Below are positions 48,310-59,229 of a stretch of DNA of 64,000 nt, one piece after another. This DNA is from Tanypteryx hageni (taxonomy: Eukaryota; Arthropoda; Insecta; Odonata; Petaluridae). The DNA lies in NCBI GenBank assembly GCA_028673005.1, contig CM054113.1, positions 210,915,504 through 210,979,503 of the forward strand, written 5' to 3'. Positions within the stretch are counted from its first letter, which is position 1. Each line of letters opens with the position of its first letter. The notes beneath the pieces were generated by a model. It was not told the origin of the DNA. It saw nothing but the letters and a program-made list of their open reading frames with translations, and searched no databases. Made by a program: the position numbers and the translations under genes.

Positions 48310-49291
48310 ATGGATAATATTAAAATCTCTGAGGCAGGAATAGCGAAGCAACTGGGTGCGATAAAGCCCAACAAAAACCCAGGACCAGAAGGAATTCCCG
48401 CGCGTGTATTAAAAGAACTAGCAGAAGAAATAGCTCCCTTCCTTCGGATAGTATTCGAGAAATCTCTTACCCTCTGTGACGTTCCTGATGATTGGAGACT
48501 AGCGCACGTCACACCCATTCATAAGGGAGGTGATAAAGAAAAGCCAGAAAATTATAGGCCGACCTCTCTAACATCATTATCATGAAAGATTTTGGAGCAC
48601 ATTATTATTAGCAACACTATGCGTTATCTCGAGAGTAAATCGCTGTTAGTCAGCTGTCAACATGTCTTCAGAAAAGGTAGATCTTGTGACACCCAACTCG
48701 GTCTGTTTGTGAATGATGTTTTATCATGCGGCGAAAATAATAAACAGGTCGATGCAGTGTTCCTTGATTTTAGAAAAGCTTTTGACAAGGTTCCCCACCG
48801 TAAGTGTGATCGGACCTATGCTTTTCTTGCTTTATATAAACGACATCAGCTCAGTTGTGAAAAGTAATATTAGACTTTTTGCGCACGACACCGTAGTCTA
48901 TAGAGAAATTAGTGGTCCTAGCGACCATCGTCAGCTTCAGGATGATCTGTATGCGTTGTCTGTATGGTGCAAGGAATGGCAGCTAGAAATCAATCAGAAA
49001 AAGAGTAACGTTCTAAACTTTTGGAGATCTAGAAGCCCATCGTCCGTATTTACCTACTCTATAGATGGTGAGAGCATTCCTGTTTCGGAATCTGTGAAAT
49101 ACCTTGGGGTAACCTTGAATCGTGATCTGTCTTGGGACACCCACATAAGACGAGTGATAGGTGCGGCAAATAAGAAGTTGGCTTTTGTGAGTAGAATAGT
49201 CAGGAAAAGCACGGAAAAGGTGAGAGAATCCTGTTATTTATCCTTGTTTAGACCTCAAATGGAGTACGCAGCAGCGGTTTGGGAACACTAA
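48310..49291 (+). pseudogene. CR1/Jockey-like reverse transcriptase, catalytic box mutated
   Basis: The frame 48310-48585 has NKNPGPEGIPARVLKE and ENYRPTSLTS (fingers). The frame 48592-48867 has CQHVFRKGRSCDTQL and the motif A words VFLDFRKAFDKVPH. The frame 48713-49291 has the catalytic region, reading FAHDTVVY where the family has FADDTVLY (16.1 kb), so one of the two catalytic Asp residues is His. The thumb follows to YLSLFRPQMEYAAAVW, where the copy is cut off. A stop sits near 48584, and motif B is largely deleted between 48800 and 48820. Confidence 0.88.
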
Positions 49292-49400
49292 AACAACACA
49301 GAAACATCACAAACGTAGAAGCTTTCGGAGTTATTCCTTCTTCAGCTACCGAGAGAGTACTCTCTCTCTCTCTCGGTAGTTTCTGTGTTGTTTTAGTGTT
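49284..49400 (-). mobile_element. Fold-back with 22-bp perfect arms and hammerhead-like core
   Basis: 49284-49305 and 49379-49400 are exact reverse complements (22 bp). Inside, ctaccgagagag (49346-49357) pairs with ctctctcggtag (49368-49379). On the minus strand ctgaaga, agga...tcc and gaaa occur in the order CUGANGA, helix II, GAAA. It joins directly to the truncated LINE. Penelope-like origin is inference from this motif order. Confidence 0.6.
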
Positions 49401-50560
49401 GTTTTAGTGTTCTTTTACGTGTGTCGCTTCGACATCCCTAGGGCCTCGCCAACCTGAAGTCGTCCGATTGGTGTGTGTTCACTGGGCTTCCTCATCCCAA
49501 CATCTTGTTGCCATCCATATATATATGCGCAATAGGAAATAAACCCGAATAATCATAACAATGAAAGGAACAAACCGCAATGTGGCGACAGAAGTGGCGA
49601 ACAAGTGTCCCCATCGCAAAATCACTTCTTGTGAAATGAAAATTAAATTACAAATGTTTTCAAGAAAATTATTAATGATGCTAACAGAATTATAATACAG
49701 GAATTATTTTCATTATGAGAGAAATATATTAATATTTTCGCGCTTAATTAAAAAATATAGTGGGTGATATTTTACCGAAGATCTATTTCAGTTAATATGC
49801 ATTTTCGATAATCGTTCGCCTCTGTTTGTTGATACTTATTCATTTTATATCAAAATAAGTACATATTTCTTTTGGCAATTCACCACCCCCTATTTGGCTA
49901 AGAAAGCCGCAACTTACTTTTTCAGAATATGAATAAGAATTTTGAACTTTTAAAAGGTCGACTCGATTACCCCAAGGCCCTAAGAGCATAAAATACCGTC
50001 TTCACTAAAAAAGGTGCCGTTTTTACCATAACTTAATGTTCTTTCGCAATATTGATTTATTTGTGAATTTCTCCGGCAAATAAAGTAAAAAAAGCTGTTC
50101 CATAAATTTAATGCGACTATAAATAACCGCAAAAAAACGGAGATTCGATGGTTATCCGTCAACTTTTCGAATAGAAGGACTCGACTCTCCTTTATTGGTC
50201 CCCCACTCGTTTTATTTACTTTTGCCGAAGAAATCCTTCCGTCCTCGGGCTGGAAAACTCTTAACATTTGGTGAAACTCCTGATTTTTTTGTTTTTAGCG
50301 CCGAGAGGCGGGGTCGCTTGCACCTGGGATCCGGCCCTGGCATATATTTCCCTCCGAGACACCCCCCTCTGGAGCGTGTGTGCGTGTTGCTGTTTTGGGG
50401 TGGGTGTGTGCTGTTGGTATCCTCGCATGCACTCTTTGTCTCATATCGGGTACCCACTCCCATCTCTCGTTAACCAAATGGCGTAGAGCAGGGTGTTGTC
50501 GGCATGGGCAGTGGTGACTGGAAGTCCTCTTGAGGAGTTGAGGAATGGTGTTCTCTCACG
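49401..50560. other. Intergenic, nothing firmly recognised
   Basis: 49401-49545 may continue the Penelope-like piece. 50290-50460 is GC-richer, with frames but no family match. Confidence 0.4.
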
Positions 50561-50564
50561 CCAC

Positions 50565-51020
50565 AGCGTCTTTCCCTCCACACCATCCTCTTCCTCCTCT
50601 TTTCTTCCCTTCCCCTACCCTCTCTCCCCCTCCCCTCTCTCCCCCCTCACTCTCCTACCCCCCTCTCTCTCCTACCCCCTCTCCCCCTCCCCTCTCTCCC
50701 CCCTGCCCTCTCCCCCCTCCCCTCCCCACTACCCCCCCTCTCCCTCACCCCCCTCCATCTCCCCCCTCCATCTCCCCCTCCCCTCCTCCCCCTCCCCTCC
50801 GTCTCTTCCCACCGCACCATTCCCACGCGCATTCCATTCTCTTCCATTCCCATCCTCTTGCCGTGTCGTATGTCACAGAGGGGTGGCTTCCAACTCAAGA
50901 ATGACTCCTTCTTATGCGCAGAGGAGTGGACAACGTAGGGAGGGGATGGGGAGGATTGAGGAAGGGAAGAGAGGGAGAATTGGGTGTGTGGAAGGCAAAG
51001 AGTGAGAGAGAGGATGGACC
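50565..51020. repeat. CCT-rich pyrimidine tract followed by a purine patch
   Basis: 50575-50850 is nearly all C/T on the plus strand (cccctctc-like units); 50935-51015 is G/A-rich. Pro/Ser-rich frames are compositional. Confidence 0.8.
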
Positions 51021-52250
51021 CGTTGTGCGTATGTAAATTAATCGGGGTATCTATCGCTTTTTTCCCTCCCTTGCATCCACGAAAGGTGGCTCGTAACTCT
51101 CACCGCTCTGCGCTCAAAAAAAAAAATAAATTCCCTGCTGCACATCGCGCACGCTCCTTGCATTTTCGGACTGTAAGAACTCTAACCGGTTTATTTTCCG
51201 ATCGTGATTTAACCGGGCAATAACCGGCGAAGCCGGCGCTGAATTCGTTTCCGAACCTCCAAGAGCGGTTTCCTTTTTTCCCCCAATTGGAAGGAAGCAT
51301 CGTTATTAATGTAAAAAAATTGAAATTGCCTGCATTCATAATTCCCCAAGGGTGATTTGAGGCGAAATTACCGCGTTTAAAAATGGATTTTGCAGGATAT
51401 TTTTCGTTAGTCACCCATGGATACGTTGAATTGAATTAAATGGCATCAACAGAAGTCCGAGTAAATAAGGTAGATAAATTAAATGTCGATGGTAATTTTT
51501 AAAAAATGTTTCGAACACCTTGTTTATTAAAATTCTACGTAGATTTGCGGCACTCCTGTATCAGAGAAATTGATGAAAAAATTCATGAAGTCTAACAGAT
51601 TTATTTTAAGTGAAATTTTTGTATTTATTGTTTTTCAGAGCTGCAAAAAGCGCGGTTAATAATTTAATAATTTCTACCCTAATATTTTCATTATTACCCG
51701 TTGGTTCAGCCACGGTTTCGATTTCAGTAAGAACACGAAGGACAGAAAAATTAAAAGAAACTGAAAGCACATATTATGAAACGGATTCACTATACCCTTC
51801 ATCTTTGTAGGTCTTTTGGTCCCGTCTATATGTCAACTTCATAAAATGCACCACAGGCGGAGGCAAAAATGAAACCATAAGCGCTTCATAGAAATTACAA
51901 ATGTCTATGTTAATAAACTATAAATTAGGCCATCACCCCTTTAAACACAGTCATACAAAGACACAGAGTATATTAAGAACAATTTCGCATGTAACCTATT
52001 TGCAATAATTATTTTTTCGATAATAAAAATGTAAATTTTCAATAAAAATCGTAAGAAAGGTTGAGAAGGCTCTATTGCTTGAAATACCCTGCGTGGTATA
52101 AAATCACTAAAATTCAACATTTAAAAATCGATTTCACGTATTGTTTAAGGAAATTGACAAGCAGTTACAAAAAGTAAAAACCACACGTTTCATCACGCAG
52201 CATAGAAACTCAACTCATTGAGCTGTGAATACAGCATTTCGAAATAAATT
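51021..52250. other. AT-rich sequence with one weak exon candidate
   Basis: At 51639-51726 a good acceptor (tttattgtttttcag) precedes 88 bp in an open frame (AAKSAVNN...VSIS, partly hydrophobic), followed by a strong donor-like gtaagaac. The peptide is unrecognised and the codons are AT-rich. No other feature seen. Confidence 0.25.
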
Positions 52251-52264
52251 TGAAACGAGAAAAA

Positions 52265-52695
52265 GTTCTGCTATGACCGGGAATCGGACACAGATCTTCC
52301 ACTTGTCGGGAGGATATTCTACCACTGAACTAACGTAGCGGATTAATTCTCTCGTTTCTGAATGTGGGCGTTTTTCTTCTTAGTTGGGTCCGGGCTAGCC
52401 AAGCTGGTATCAACCAGCCACAAAAGACGTCCTCAAAGAGATACATCGAAAAAAACTCCTCCATCTCAAATGTTGAGATTGCCAAGCTATAAATCGATGG
52501 AATGAAATGATCATAAGATCCTACGCAGACAGGCATTAGCTGTCAAGTTTGGAATCATTTTGAAACGAGAAAAAAATTCTCCTATGACCGGGAATCGAAT
52601 CCGGGTTTTCCACTTGCCGGGCGGATATTCTATAACTGAACTAAAAAGAAAAACACCCGCATTCAGAAACGAGAGAACTAATCTGCTACGATAGT
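52265..52695 (-). mobile_element. tRNA-like SINE units, partly inverted
   Basis: Two minus-strand tRNA-like heads: 52270-52339 (gttcagtggtagaatat and a gtccgattccc B box) and 52581-52642 (B box gattcgattccc). They are separated by a body that also occurs at 63 kb (acatcgaa-aaaactcctcc, ccaagctggtatcaa). The segment 52643-52690 is the reverse complement of 52330-52375. The heads have a tRNA-Gly-like T-arm, but the anticodon loops do not look functional. Confidence 0.7.
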
Positions 52696-52935
52696 TACGA
52701 TGGGCGCCTTCGCTCAAGTAACATTTTATCGCTCACATTATATTTGTGGTATCGTTACGTTACAGCGGAGCCGAGAGATACGCTACCACTGCTTTCTTTG
52801 GACGTTCGTTTCTCGACGCGAAAAATGCTGTCGAAAATTGTGCATAATGACTCTCCATCCATTATTCAAACTAATTATTTTCTCTAGATGCCCCATTTAT
52901 TAAAACATGCATTTCATTAGACAGAACATGAATGA

Positions 52936-53697
52936 TCGGCACTTAATCTGGTAGTTAATTGGTGTGATTTCTGGAAACTTAAATTAAATTCAAATAAATG
53001 TAATGTAATGTCCATCTCTCTTCTTAAAAATGTTATAAATTTTAATTATACACTAAATGTTGTTCCATTGGTTAGAGTGTCCAAACAGAAAGACCTTGGG
53101 GTAGTCTTTGATACTAAACTTGGCTTCTCTGATCATATTTTGAAAATAAAAAATAAAGCAATGTCTCTCCTGGGAATTTTATATCGTTTTACGGACATTA
53201 CTGATCCACTGGCTCTTAGATTGTATTTTTCTTCTTTTATTTTACCTGTGGTTAACTACTGTTCTCCTATTTGGTCAATGTCTTCTGTTTCCAACCTTGC
53301 CTCTTTGGATTGTGTCATTAATTTTTTTCTGAGAATTGTTAAATCCCGTGTGCCCTCCATTCGCCAACTCTCTAATAGTAAGATCTTATCTTCCCTTTCT
53401 TTGGATTATCCCTCTGTTCATCGAACTAAGTCTGATATTTCTTTTATATACAATATACTAAACTCTATTACTGACTGTCCTGAGTTACTTGCTCAATTTA
53501 ATTTCCGTGTTCCTAATAGATCTACTCGCTCTTCTTTCTTATTTTACTACCCCACCCCCAGAATTTCACTAGCTAAACGTTCTCTTTTCTTTCGTCTCCC
53601 CTCCCTTTTAAACTCACTTTCCCCTAATGTAGATCCTTTTTCAATGTTCAAAGAGTCTTTTCTTAAAAACGGAATGTCATGTTGTCGCACAACTTAA
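52936..53697 (+). pseudogene. Jockey-like LINE RT C-terminal fragment, uninterrupted
   Basis: About 253 codons with no stop. It reads VNWCDFWKLKLNSNKCNVMS, then KDLGVVFDTKLGFSDHI, YFSSFILPVVNYCSPIW and later an RSTRSSFLFYYP segment before a short C-terminus. These are the thumb and C-terminal parts of a Jockey/I-type RT; the palm with FADD is missing. It differs in wording from the CR1-like family here, so it is a separate lineage. The intact frame suggests a young insertion, but it cannot work alone. Confidence 0.85.
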
Positions 53698-53865
53698 TTT
53701 TATTGACTGCTCCTGCATACACTTATATTATATTGTATTTCATTTTATATTATTTGTACTTTATTTTGGTTGTTATGTTGTTAATTTTTGAATGTTTAAT
53801 TTTCACTGTAAATTGGCGGTATCGCTGTATGTGAAAAAATGATTAAATAAAATAAAATAAAAAAA
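52936..53865 (+). mobile_element. 5'-truncated Jockey-like LINE with (TAAAA)n tail
   Basis: An open frame from 52936 (first Met at 53008) runs to 53697, followed by a ~135-bp 3' UTR and an aataaaataaaat-type tail at 53845-53865. It starts after the RT catalytic box, so it is a truncated insertion. No target duplication was found with confidence. Confidence 0.85.
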
Positions 53866-53912
53866 GATATAGTAGATGCTGCTAATTATCATCGCTGGTG
53901 AAAAAATCCAAG

Positions 53913-54059
53913 AACAAGCAATTTAAAAAATACTTGCTTCAGGTACCTCCAATAGCCACGAAAAACCAGATGCGCATTTCTGCTACAAAGCAGCCGTCTT
54001 CGGTGGTAATTCACCGCTATTGGAGATACCTGAGGCAATTATTTTTTAAATTGCTTGTT
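53913..54059 (-). mobile_element. Fold-back with 43-bp arms and hammerhead-like core
   Basis: Arms 53913-53955 and 54017-54059 are near-perfect inverted repeats (aacaagcaattt... and ...aaattgcttgtt). The minus-strand centre reads accaccgaagacggctgc and gcagaaatgcgcatctgg, the same order of helix II, GAAA and tgcgcatc as the 32.1 and 43.9 kb copies. The core word is ccgaaga instead of CUGANGA, so cleavage is doubtful. Confidence 0.6.
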
Positions 54060-54348
54060 ATTTTATTATTTTCAGTCATAAGACGAGTTCGATAGCTCCA
54101 TATTAAATCATCAGTGGTAATTGTTATCATCCGGTTGTTGTATTAAAACGCTAGAATCTATAACCAAATCTAGTTGAAGGAAGGATGCCGTTTGTTTCTA
54201 CCAACTGTTCAATGTTTTCAGTTAAAGTGAACCCCGTGCGACCACTTAAGGTGGGATCTACAGTGCGTTAACTTCGTACCTAATAATCGCGTATAATAAT
54301 CTATGGAAACCAGAATTTTTTATTGCTTTACGAAAGAATCTTATTTTT

Positions 54349-54383
54349 CCTTCTAGGAGACACTATTTGTGTCTCCTAGAAGG
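54349..54383. other. Perfect 15-bp hairpin beside (TA)n
   Basis: ccttctaggagacac (54349-54363), loop tattt, then the exact reverse complement (54369-54383). It sits eight bases left of the (TA)n tract. Confidence 0.85.
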
Positions 54384-54388
54384 GGGAA

Positions 54389-54391
<3 letters not shown>

Positions 54392-54444
<53 letters not shown>
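54392..54444. repeat. (TA)n microsatellite
   Basis: About 26 TA units. A second hairpin, gcgcttgca-aac-tgcaagcgc (54455-54475), lies just to the right. Confidence 0.95.
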
Positions 54445-54445
<1 letters not shown>

Positions 54446-54479
54446 GAGTAATCGGCGCTTGCAAACTGCAAGCGCTTCA

Positions 54480-55250
54480 AAAAATCACCATACACCAAGA
54501 TCTAAACGCGATCTCCAGGGCAACAGCATTTCAGTCACGTGGAGCTTATATGTACTAAATAATAAATTCCATGAGTAATAGCAGTATATTTATAATTTTC
54601 CGTGAAATTACGGCAACAATTCGTAATTTACAAATTCCCTGGCAACTCGTGTCCAAGTTTTCGTATTTCAAGTTTCGTGACTCAGATCGCACTGCATAAG
54701 CAATAAGAACAATCATTATTAAGACAATACCCTATACACTAAAATTACGGAAAAATTAGGATATTTTGTGTTAAGATTATGGCGTCATCATCCGTGTCTT
54801 TAGCACGTATTTGGATTTAAAAATTGCGAAACAGGTATGACGCCATTATATTTAACAATTGGAAATAGTTAAAATTTCTCGAAAAACTACGAAACACAAC
54901 ATTAAAATACTTTTCAAGTTTTACCGTCACTGCTATCAGGTTTGCTTCTCCTATTGTGATCCCTTATAGCTCTGGAGAAAAGCAAACCTGTTCGCTCCTT
55001 CCTAGAGTCGATAACCCAAATTTAATCGTCAGGTTTGTGCTTTCAGTAGTTCGTGAGAATTGCAATTATCTATGATACCCTCAATCACAGTGTGTGATAC
55101 AATTAGTGTTTTGGATATAATAAAATCTTACATATTATCGGAAGAAAATATTGGTGATATTTTTATAATATGCATGATATTGAAAATTAGAATTATATGC
55201 TTATGGGAATAAACTTAATGTTAATACAATTTAAAAAAATTAAAAATATA
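54480..55250. other. Intergenic, nothing recognised
   Basis: AT-rich, no supportable feature. Confidence 0.45.
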
Positions 55251-55254
55251 TATT

Positions 55255-55330
55255 TCAGTAACTCGAATTTTCTATAACTCGAATAATGTTTGCTTTACCT
55301 TGAGATTCGAGTTATAGAAGTTTCACTATA
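55255..55330 (-). mobile_element. Small fold-back resembling a pogo-like end
   Basis: ttctataactcgaat (55270-55284) and its exact reverse complement (55305-55319) lie 20 bp apart. On the minus strand the edge reads agtgaaacttctataactcg, similar in style to pogo/Tigger-like termini. A more decayed relative lies at about 55355-55440. Confidence 0.5.
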
Positions 55331-55985
55331 TATATAGAAATATTTAAAACATATTTCCATAACTTTAATTTTCTATTACTCGAATAATTATTACTTTTCC
55401 TTGGGATCCGAGTTTGGCAAGTTCAACTCTAATTCGTTATGACGGCATTAATTTCCATTAAAAGCATTAAATCACTGTAATCGTACCGTCTAATATCAGA
55501 TCCCTTTAAAACACTGAGGTCGTTGCCATAGTATTGAAAGATTTCCATTGTTAAAAAGAGGAAAAAATTCACACTTTTTTCCGATTAGAAGCAGATATTT
55601 ACGCTAATTCTGTAGATATTTGAATTCTGCTTTCAAAAATTAAGATCTTCATTCTTTCAGAAAGACAACTGTTCTTTTTTGAATTCGTATCGCAATTTAA
55701 AGTAATTTAAAAATCCATTTTTAGAAAACCTTGCACTGAATCCCATGCTTTTCTTATGAGGTATTGAAATGAAACATTGGGGTTAAAACGACCCCTTAAA
55801 TATAAACGTTTTTGTAATTTTCGATTTTTCTCGTCGGTTGTGTCAGTCAGCCTACCAACATACAAAATTTCATATTTCTATCCCTTCTAGAAGTACCTAC
55901 CTTAGAATTTTGTGTCCGTGACTTAGTGAGTGAGACACAAGTAGCTATATTATTATAGATTTATATACTTACACACACACACATA

Positions 55986-56414
55986 CAGTTGAACCTCTCT
56001 AATCCGGAAACCATAGAACCGGAGGCGTTCTGGATTATAGAATTTTCCGAACCACGGGTGGTTACTCTTACTGTACACACTACTTTAGCCATAATTTTAT
56101 GTATTTAACAGGATTTGAATAAATAAAAATGTGAAGACAAAATAATGTAAAAATGGGTTTTCTTTATATGAGGTTTTTCATATAAACAGTTTTGTTTACT
56201 CTATCCGGATGGGATAATACGTGAGGCAACAAGTTTTTTACGTTTTACGGATTTTTTAACAAACATTTCAAGTTGCGGTAACAGAGAACGGGAAAATCGA
56301 AACACCATATTTCCGGGCCAAGGATGTTTTTTACGGATTAGTTAAAATTCCAGAACCATTCAGAACCAGGGATGTTTCCGGATCAAAGAATTACGAGTTA
56401 GAGAGGTTCAACTG
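55986..56414. mobile_element. pogo/Tigger-like MITE
   Basis: The ends are cagttgaacctctctaa (55986-56002) and ttagagaggttcaactg (56398-56414), perfect 17-bp inverted repeats, with further matching tccgga words inside. The left flank is TA and the right flank is TG then TA, consistent with a TA target duplication that has since mutated. The ~430-bp interior has no transposase. Confidence 0.8.
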
Positions 56415-57720
56415 TGTATACAAAAGTAAATATATCTGTCTCAGTCAGGACAAAATGTTTTCAATGAATTCTTTGCTAATAAATAATCAACTTCGACTAG
56501 CATTGGTAAAAGCATATTCGATTTATGCATGTCTGTTTGTTTGCATATGAGCACTTCCCTTTTCTAGCAAAATACATAATCCTGAGTATATAGAATGAAA
56601 ACCTGAACCGACAGCAATAATAAGAAACACGTGTTAAATATGAACAATAAACTTTAGATCTTTTCAGTTTAACAGTATATCTGTTTACCTAAATTATTTA
56701 AATTTACAATGAAATAACATTAATAACAGCGAACGACACGTCTCGGCCAGAGAGAGAGAGAGAGAAAGCGAGGCTCCTGCTAGAAATAAACTCGTTCCAT
56801 AGGATTTCTCTTTCTCCATGGAGTCGAGTGTAGGGTGGGGTAGATTGTGTCTGGCTTTCAGAGCAATTGGCGCGTCTGTCTCTCCGTTGTACTGTACTGT
56901 TATGGAGGAAAAGAACCCACTCATTCTCGAAAGCAATTATCATATACATGTATACGACATCTTCTCGAGGTTTTTTTATTTTTCTTTGGCACAAGGAGGG
57001 GCTTTGAAAAATTCCACCCTTCCCCTTTTCCTCGTCATCCACACAACCACTCTAGACCAAATGAGCGCAAAATATCCGATCCTGAAGTCGATATGGCGTT
57101 CTATCGGGAGGGAATTTGTTATTGGAAAATAAATCGCCGTAAAATTTGAAGTGATCCGAGCGACCTCTCCGTATTCTCTACCCATTCGAACGAAATCCAT
57201 TATTTTGGTTTATTGGGCTATTAGAGTGGAAGCATGTATGTACCGTCGATGAAGGGAGATAAAGCAAAACAGAGACGTCTATGCTCACAGCGTGATTCGA
57301 ACCCGAGGTCTCCTGGTACGGCACGAAGCTCCACCCGCAACGGACAAGGGCAGTTGCTCAATGATTGTTATCGGAGATCAATTATTGTTGAGCATCGGGC
57401 GCGCGGAGTAAATCCGCGAAATGACATTGTAAACCGAAAGTGACGATAATTTATTTCGAAGTGTTATTAGCGGAAATTGCGACATTGCTCAAAACATGAA
57501 CAGAAAAGTGAGTATATATGTTTCATGGCTTTTGCATTTCAAGTAAAACTTGCGGCGCTATTTTCATCCATTAGCAATTGCAGCCATACTGAATATTTTA
57601 AAGCAAATACAGTCGTCGAAAGAATGAAAGATCGATGCAGATAAGGCCGTTCCATAAGCAAGAATTTTCTATAAAATTGACAAATATTACAAATTAGTAT
57701 TACGTACGTCACTAGATTAA
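56415..57720. other. Intergenic, nothing firmly recognised
   Basis: Includes a short (GA)n at 56750-56766. Around 57290-57315 a B-box-like word on the minus strand (gggttcgaatcacg) hints at a SINE head, but no A box is evident. Confidence 0.4.
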
Positions 57721-59229
57721 AAACAAGATGGAAAAGTATACTCCATAAATGGAATACTGAGAGATCTCGAAGGTTTTCTTTATAGGAAATGCGTACAAAA
57801 CAGCATCGAAAGTTTCTTGAATTTTTATACCCGAAATTAAAGTCGTAATTATGTAGTCTCGTGGACTGTTTTAAGACAAATGTCCTCCATACGAATAATT
57901 TTACTTTCTCATATACGTAGTATATAGAGAAAGTATTGTGATCGGGAAAAAACTCGACTTGGAAATATACGTTTTGTGTGTCCCTGAGTTCCTAAAAGTG
58001 GTTTCCGCCATTCCGTCTGTCTGTTCGCGGTTCTAGGACCCAAACGCGTACATAAAATCGAATTATATCTCGTATTTGTTCAACATATCATCTTTTGCAG
58101 ACCTTTTTTGATAAAAATGATATTTCACGAAAATAAAGGGGTTTATTCTTGGCGATGTTTTAGAAAAATTTTTTTACTCAAAAATTTCTCCAGAAAATTT
58201 GATTAAAATTAATCTAATTGTAGAGCCTGATGTCACAAATAATACTACGTAAGCTATATATCTCTTAAATTTATTATATGGCGTCCAGTGACATTACCAT
58301 GGACGCTAAGCTACCTTACCTACATCAAAGTTTTGCTACAGCCTAAATGGTTAAACTAAATCGAATGATATATCATATTTGTGCATAATATCATTCATAA
58401 TAGACACTCGGAAGAGATGGACGATATTGCGCAAAAATTAAGGGTTCTTTATTCTTGGATATTTTGAAACAAAATTCGATTTACTCGAAAATGGCTATAA
58501 GGATTTTGATTAAAATGCATCCATTCGCACAGCCTGCTTTAAATAATAATACTAAGCCATATGTCCCAAAAGAATTACTAAATATCGACCAGTGGTATTA
58601 AAATATACGCTAAACTATGGTTAACTTTGATTTATAAACGTTTTTCTTTTATAAGCGTAGAATCAGCCAAACGTATATACGTATATGAGAAAGTTTGTCC
58701 AATGTATATTGCGGCGTTTATTTTAATATACAACTTACAAATCATATAAGAGAGGAAGAGAATAATATGATATTTAATTATTGCTTACCGAGAGAACCCG
58801 TCTTAGCGATCGATGTAAACAAAATATGCGATGTTTGGCTCGGGATTTTCTTGAATTTTATCTCCGAAAATATAACTCGTATTTATGCGGTCTCGCGGAC
58901 TTCTTTGTGGTAAATGAAGTCCTATATCCGAATAATTTTTTTAACCTATACCTTAAGGATTATACTATAAGAGCTAGGGAGAGAAATTTATGGTTTTTAA
59001 TTTTTGCTTGACGGATGCGTCTAGTTTAAGTATTTATGTAAAGCGGAAGGTTTAATTGACGGATGGAGTTCATAGTCACAATTGGGTGATAAAGTTTATT
59101 AAGGATCATTCCTATTTAATTTAATTAAAATCCGTCTATCGGTTTAGATGACGAAAGTTACTACGGACGGACGGACGGACGAGACGTGCCCATAAGGCTA
59201 TTACCGCTTCGCTGGTAAAGAACGCCTAA
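57721..59229 (+). repeat. Dispersed repeat family Y, copy 2 (split by an insertion)
   Basis: Matches 45322-46048 on both sides of an insertion at about 57903-58715. The left part has gtcgtaattatgtagtctcg; the right part ends gtgcccataaggc...cgcttcgctggtaaag...cgcctaa. Near 59160 it has a (cgga)n expansion absent from copy 1. Confidence 0.8.
57903..58694. mobile_element. Element with actttctcatatacgta terminal inverted repeats
   Basis: The left end actttctcatatacgtagt and right end tacgtatatgagaaagt are inverted, about 18 bp. The left end also forms its own hairpin (57903-57934). Its location inside repeat Y, relative to the uninterrupted 45.3-kb copy, shows it inserted there; the exact right border may extend to about 58715. 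No transposase. A related hairpin start occurs at 61752. Confidence 0.65.

Larger units (their letters stand above)
46715..49283 (+). mobile_element. CR1/Jockey-like LINE, 3'-truncated and decayed
   Basis: A GC-richer leader (46715-46970) is followed by endonuclease and RT segments. The copy stops abruptly at 49283, where a fold-back begins; the natural 3' tail seen at 17.2 kb is missing. A 44-bp piece of the family's own tail is inserted at 48043-48086. It is the best-preserved member of the family also found at 16-18 kb. Confidence 0.88.

Noticed and set aside
57234..57443. Frame with QRDSNPRSPG as a gene
   Set aside because: The peptide resembles the usual translation of a tRNA-like B box; no protein family fits.
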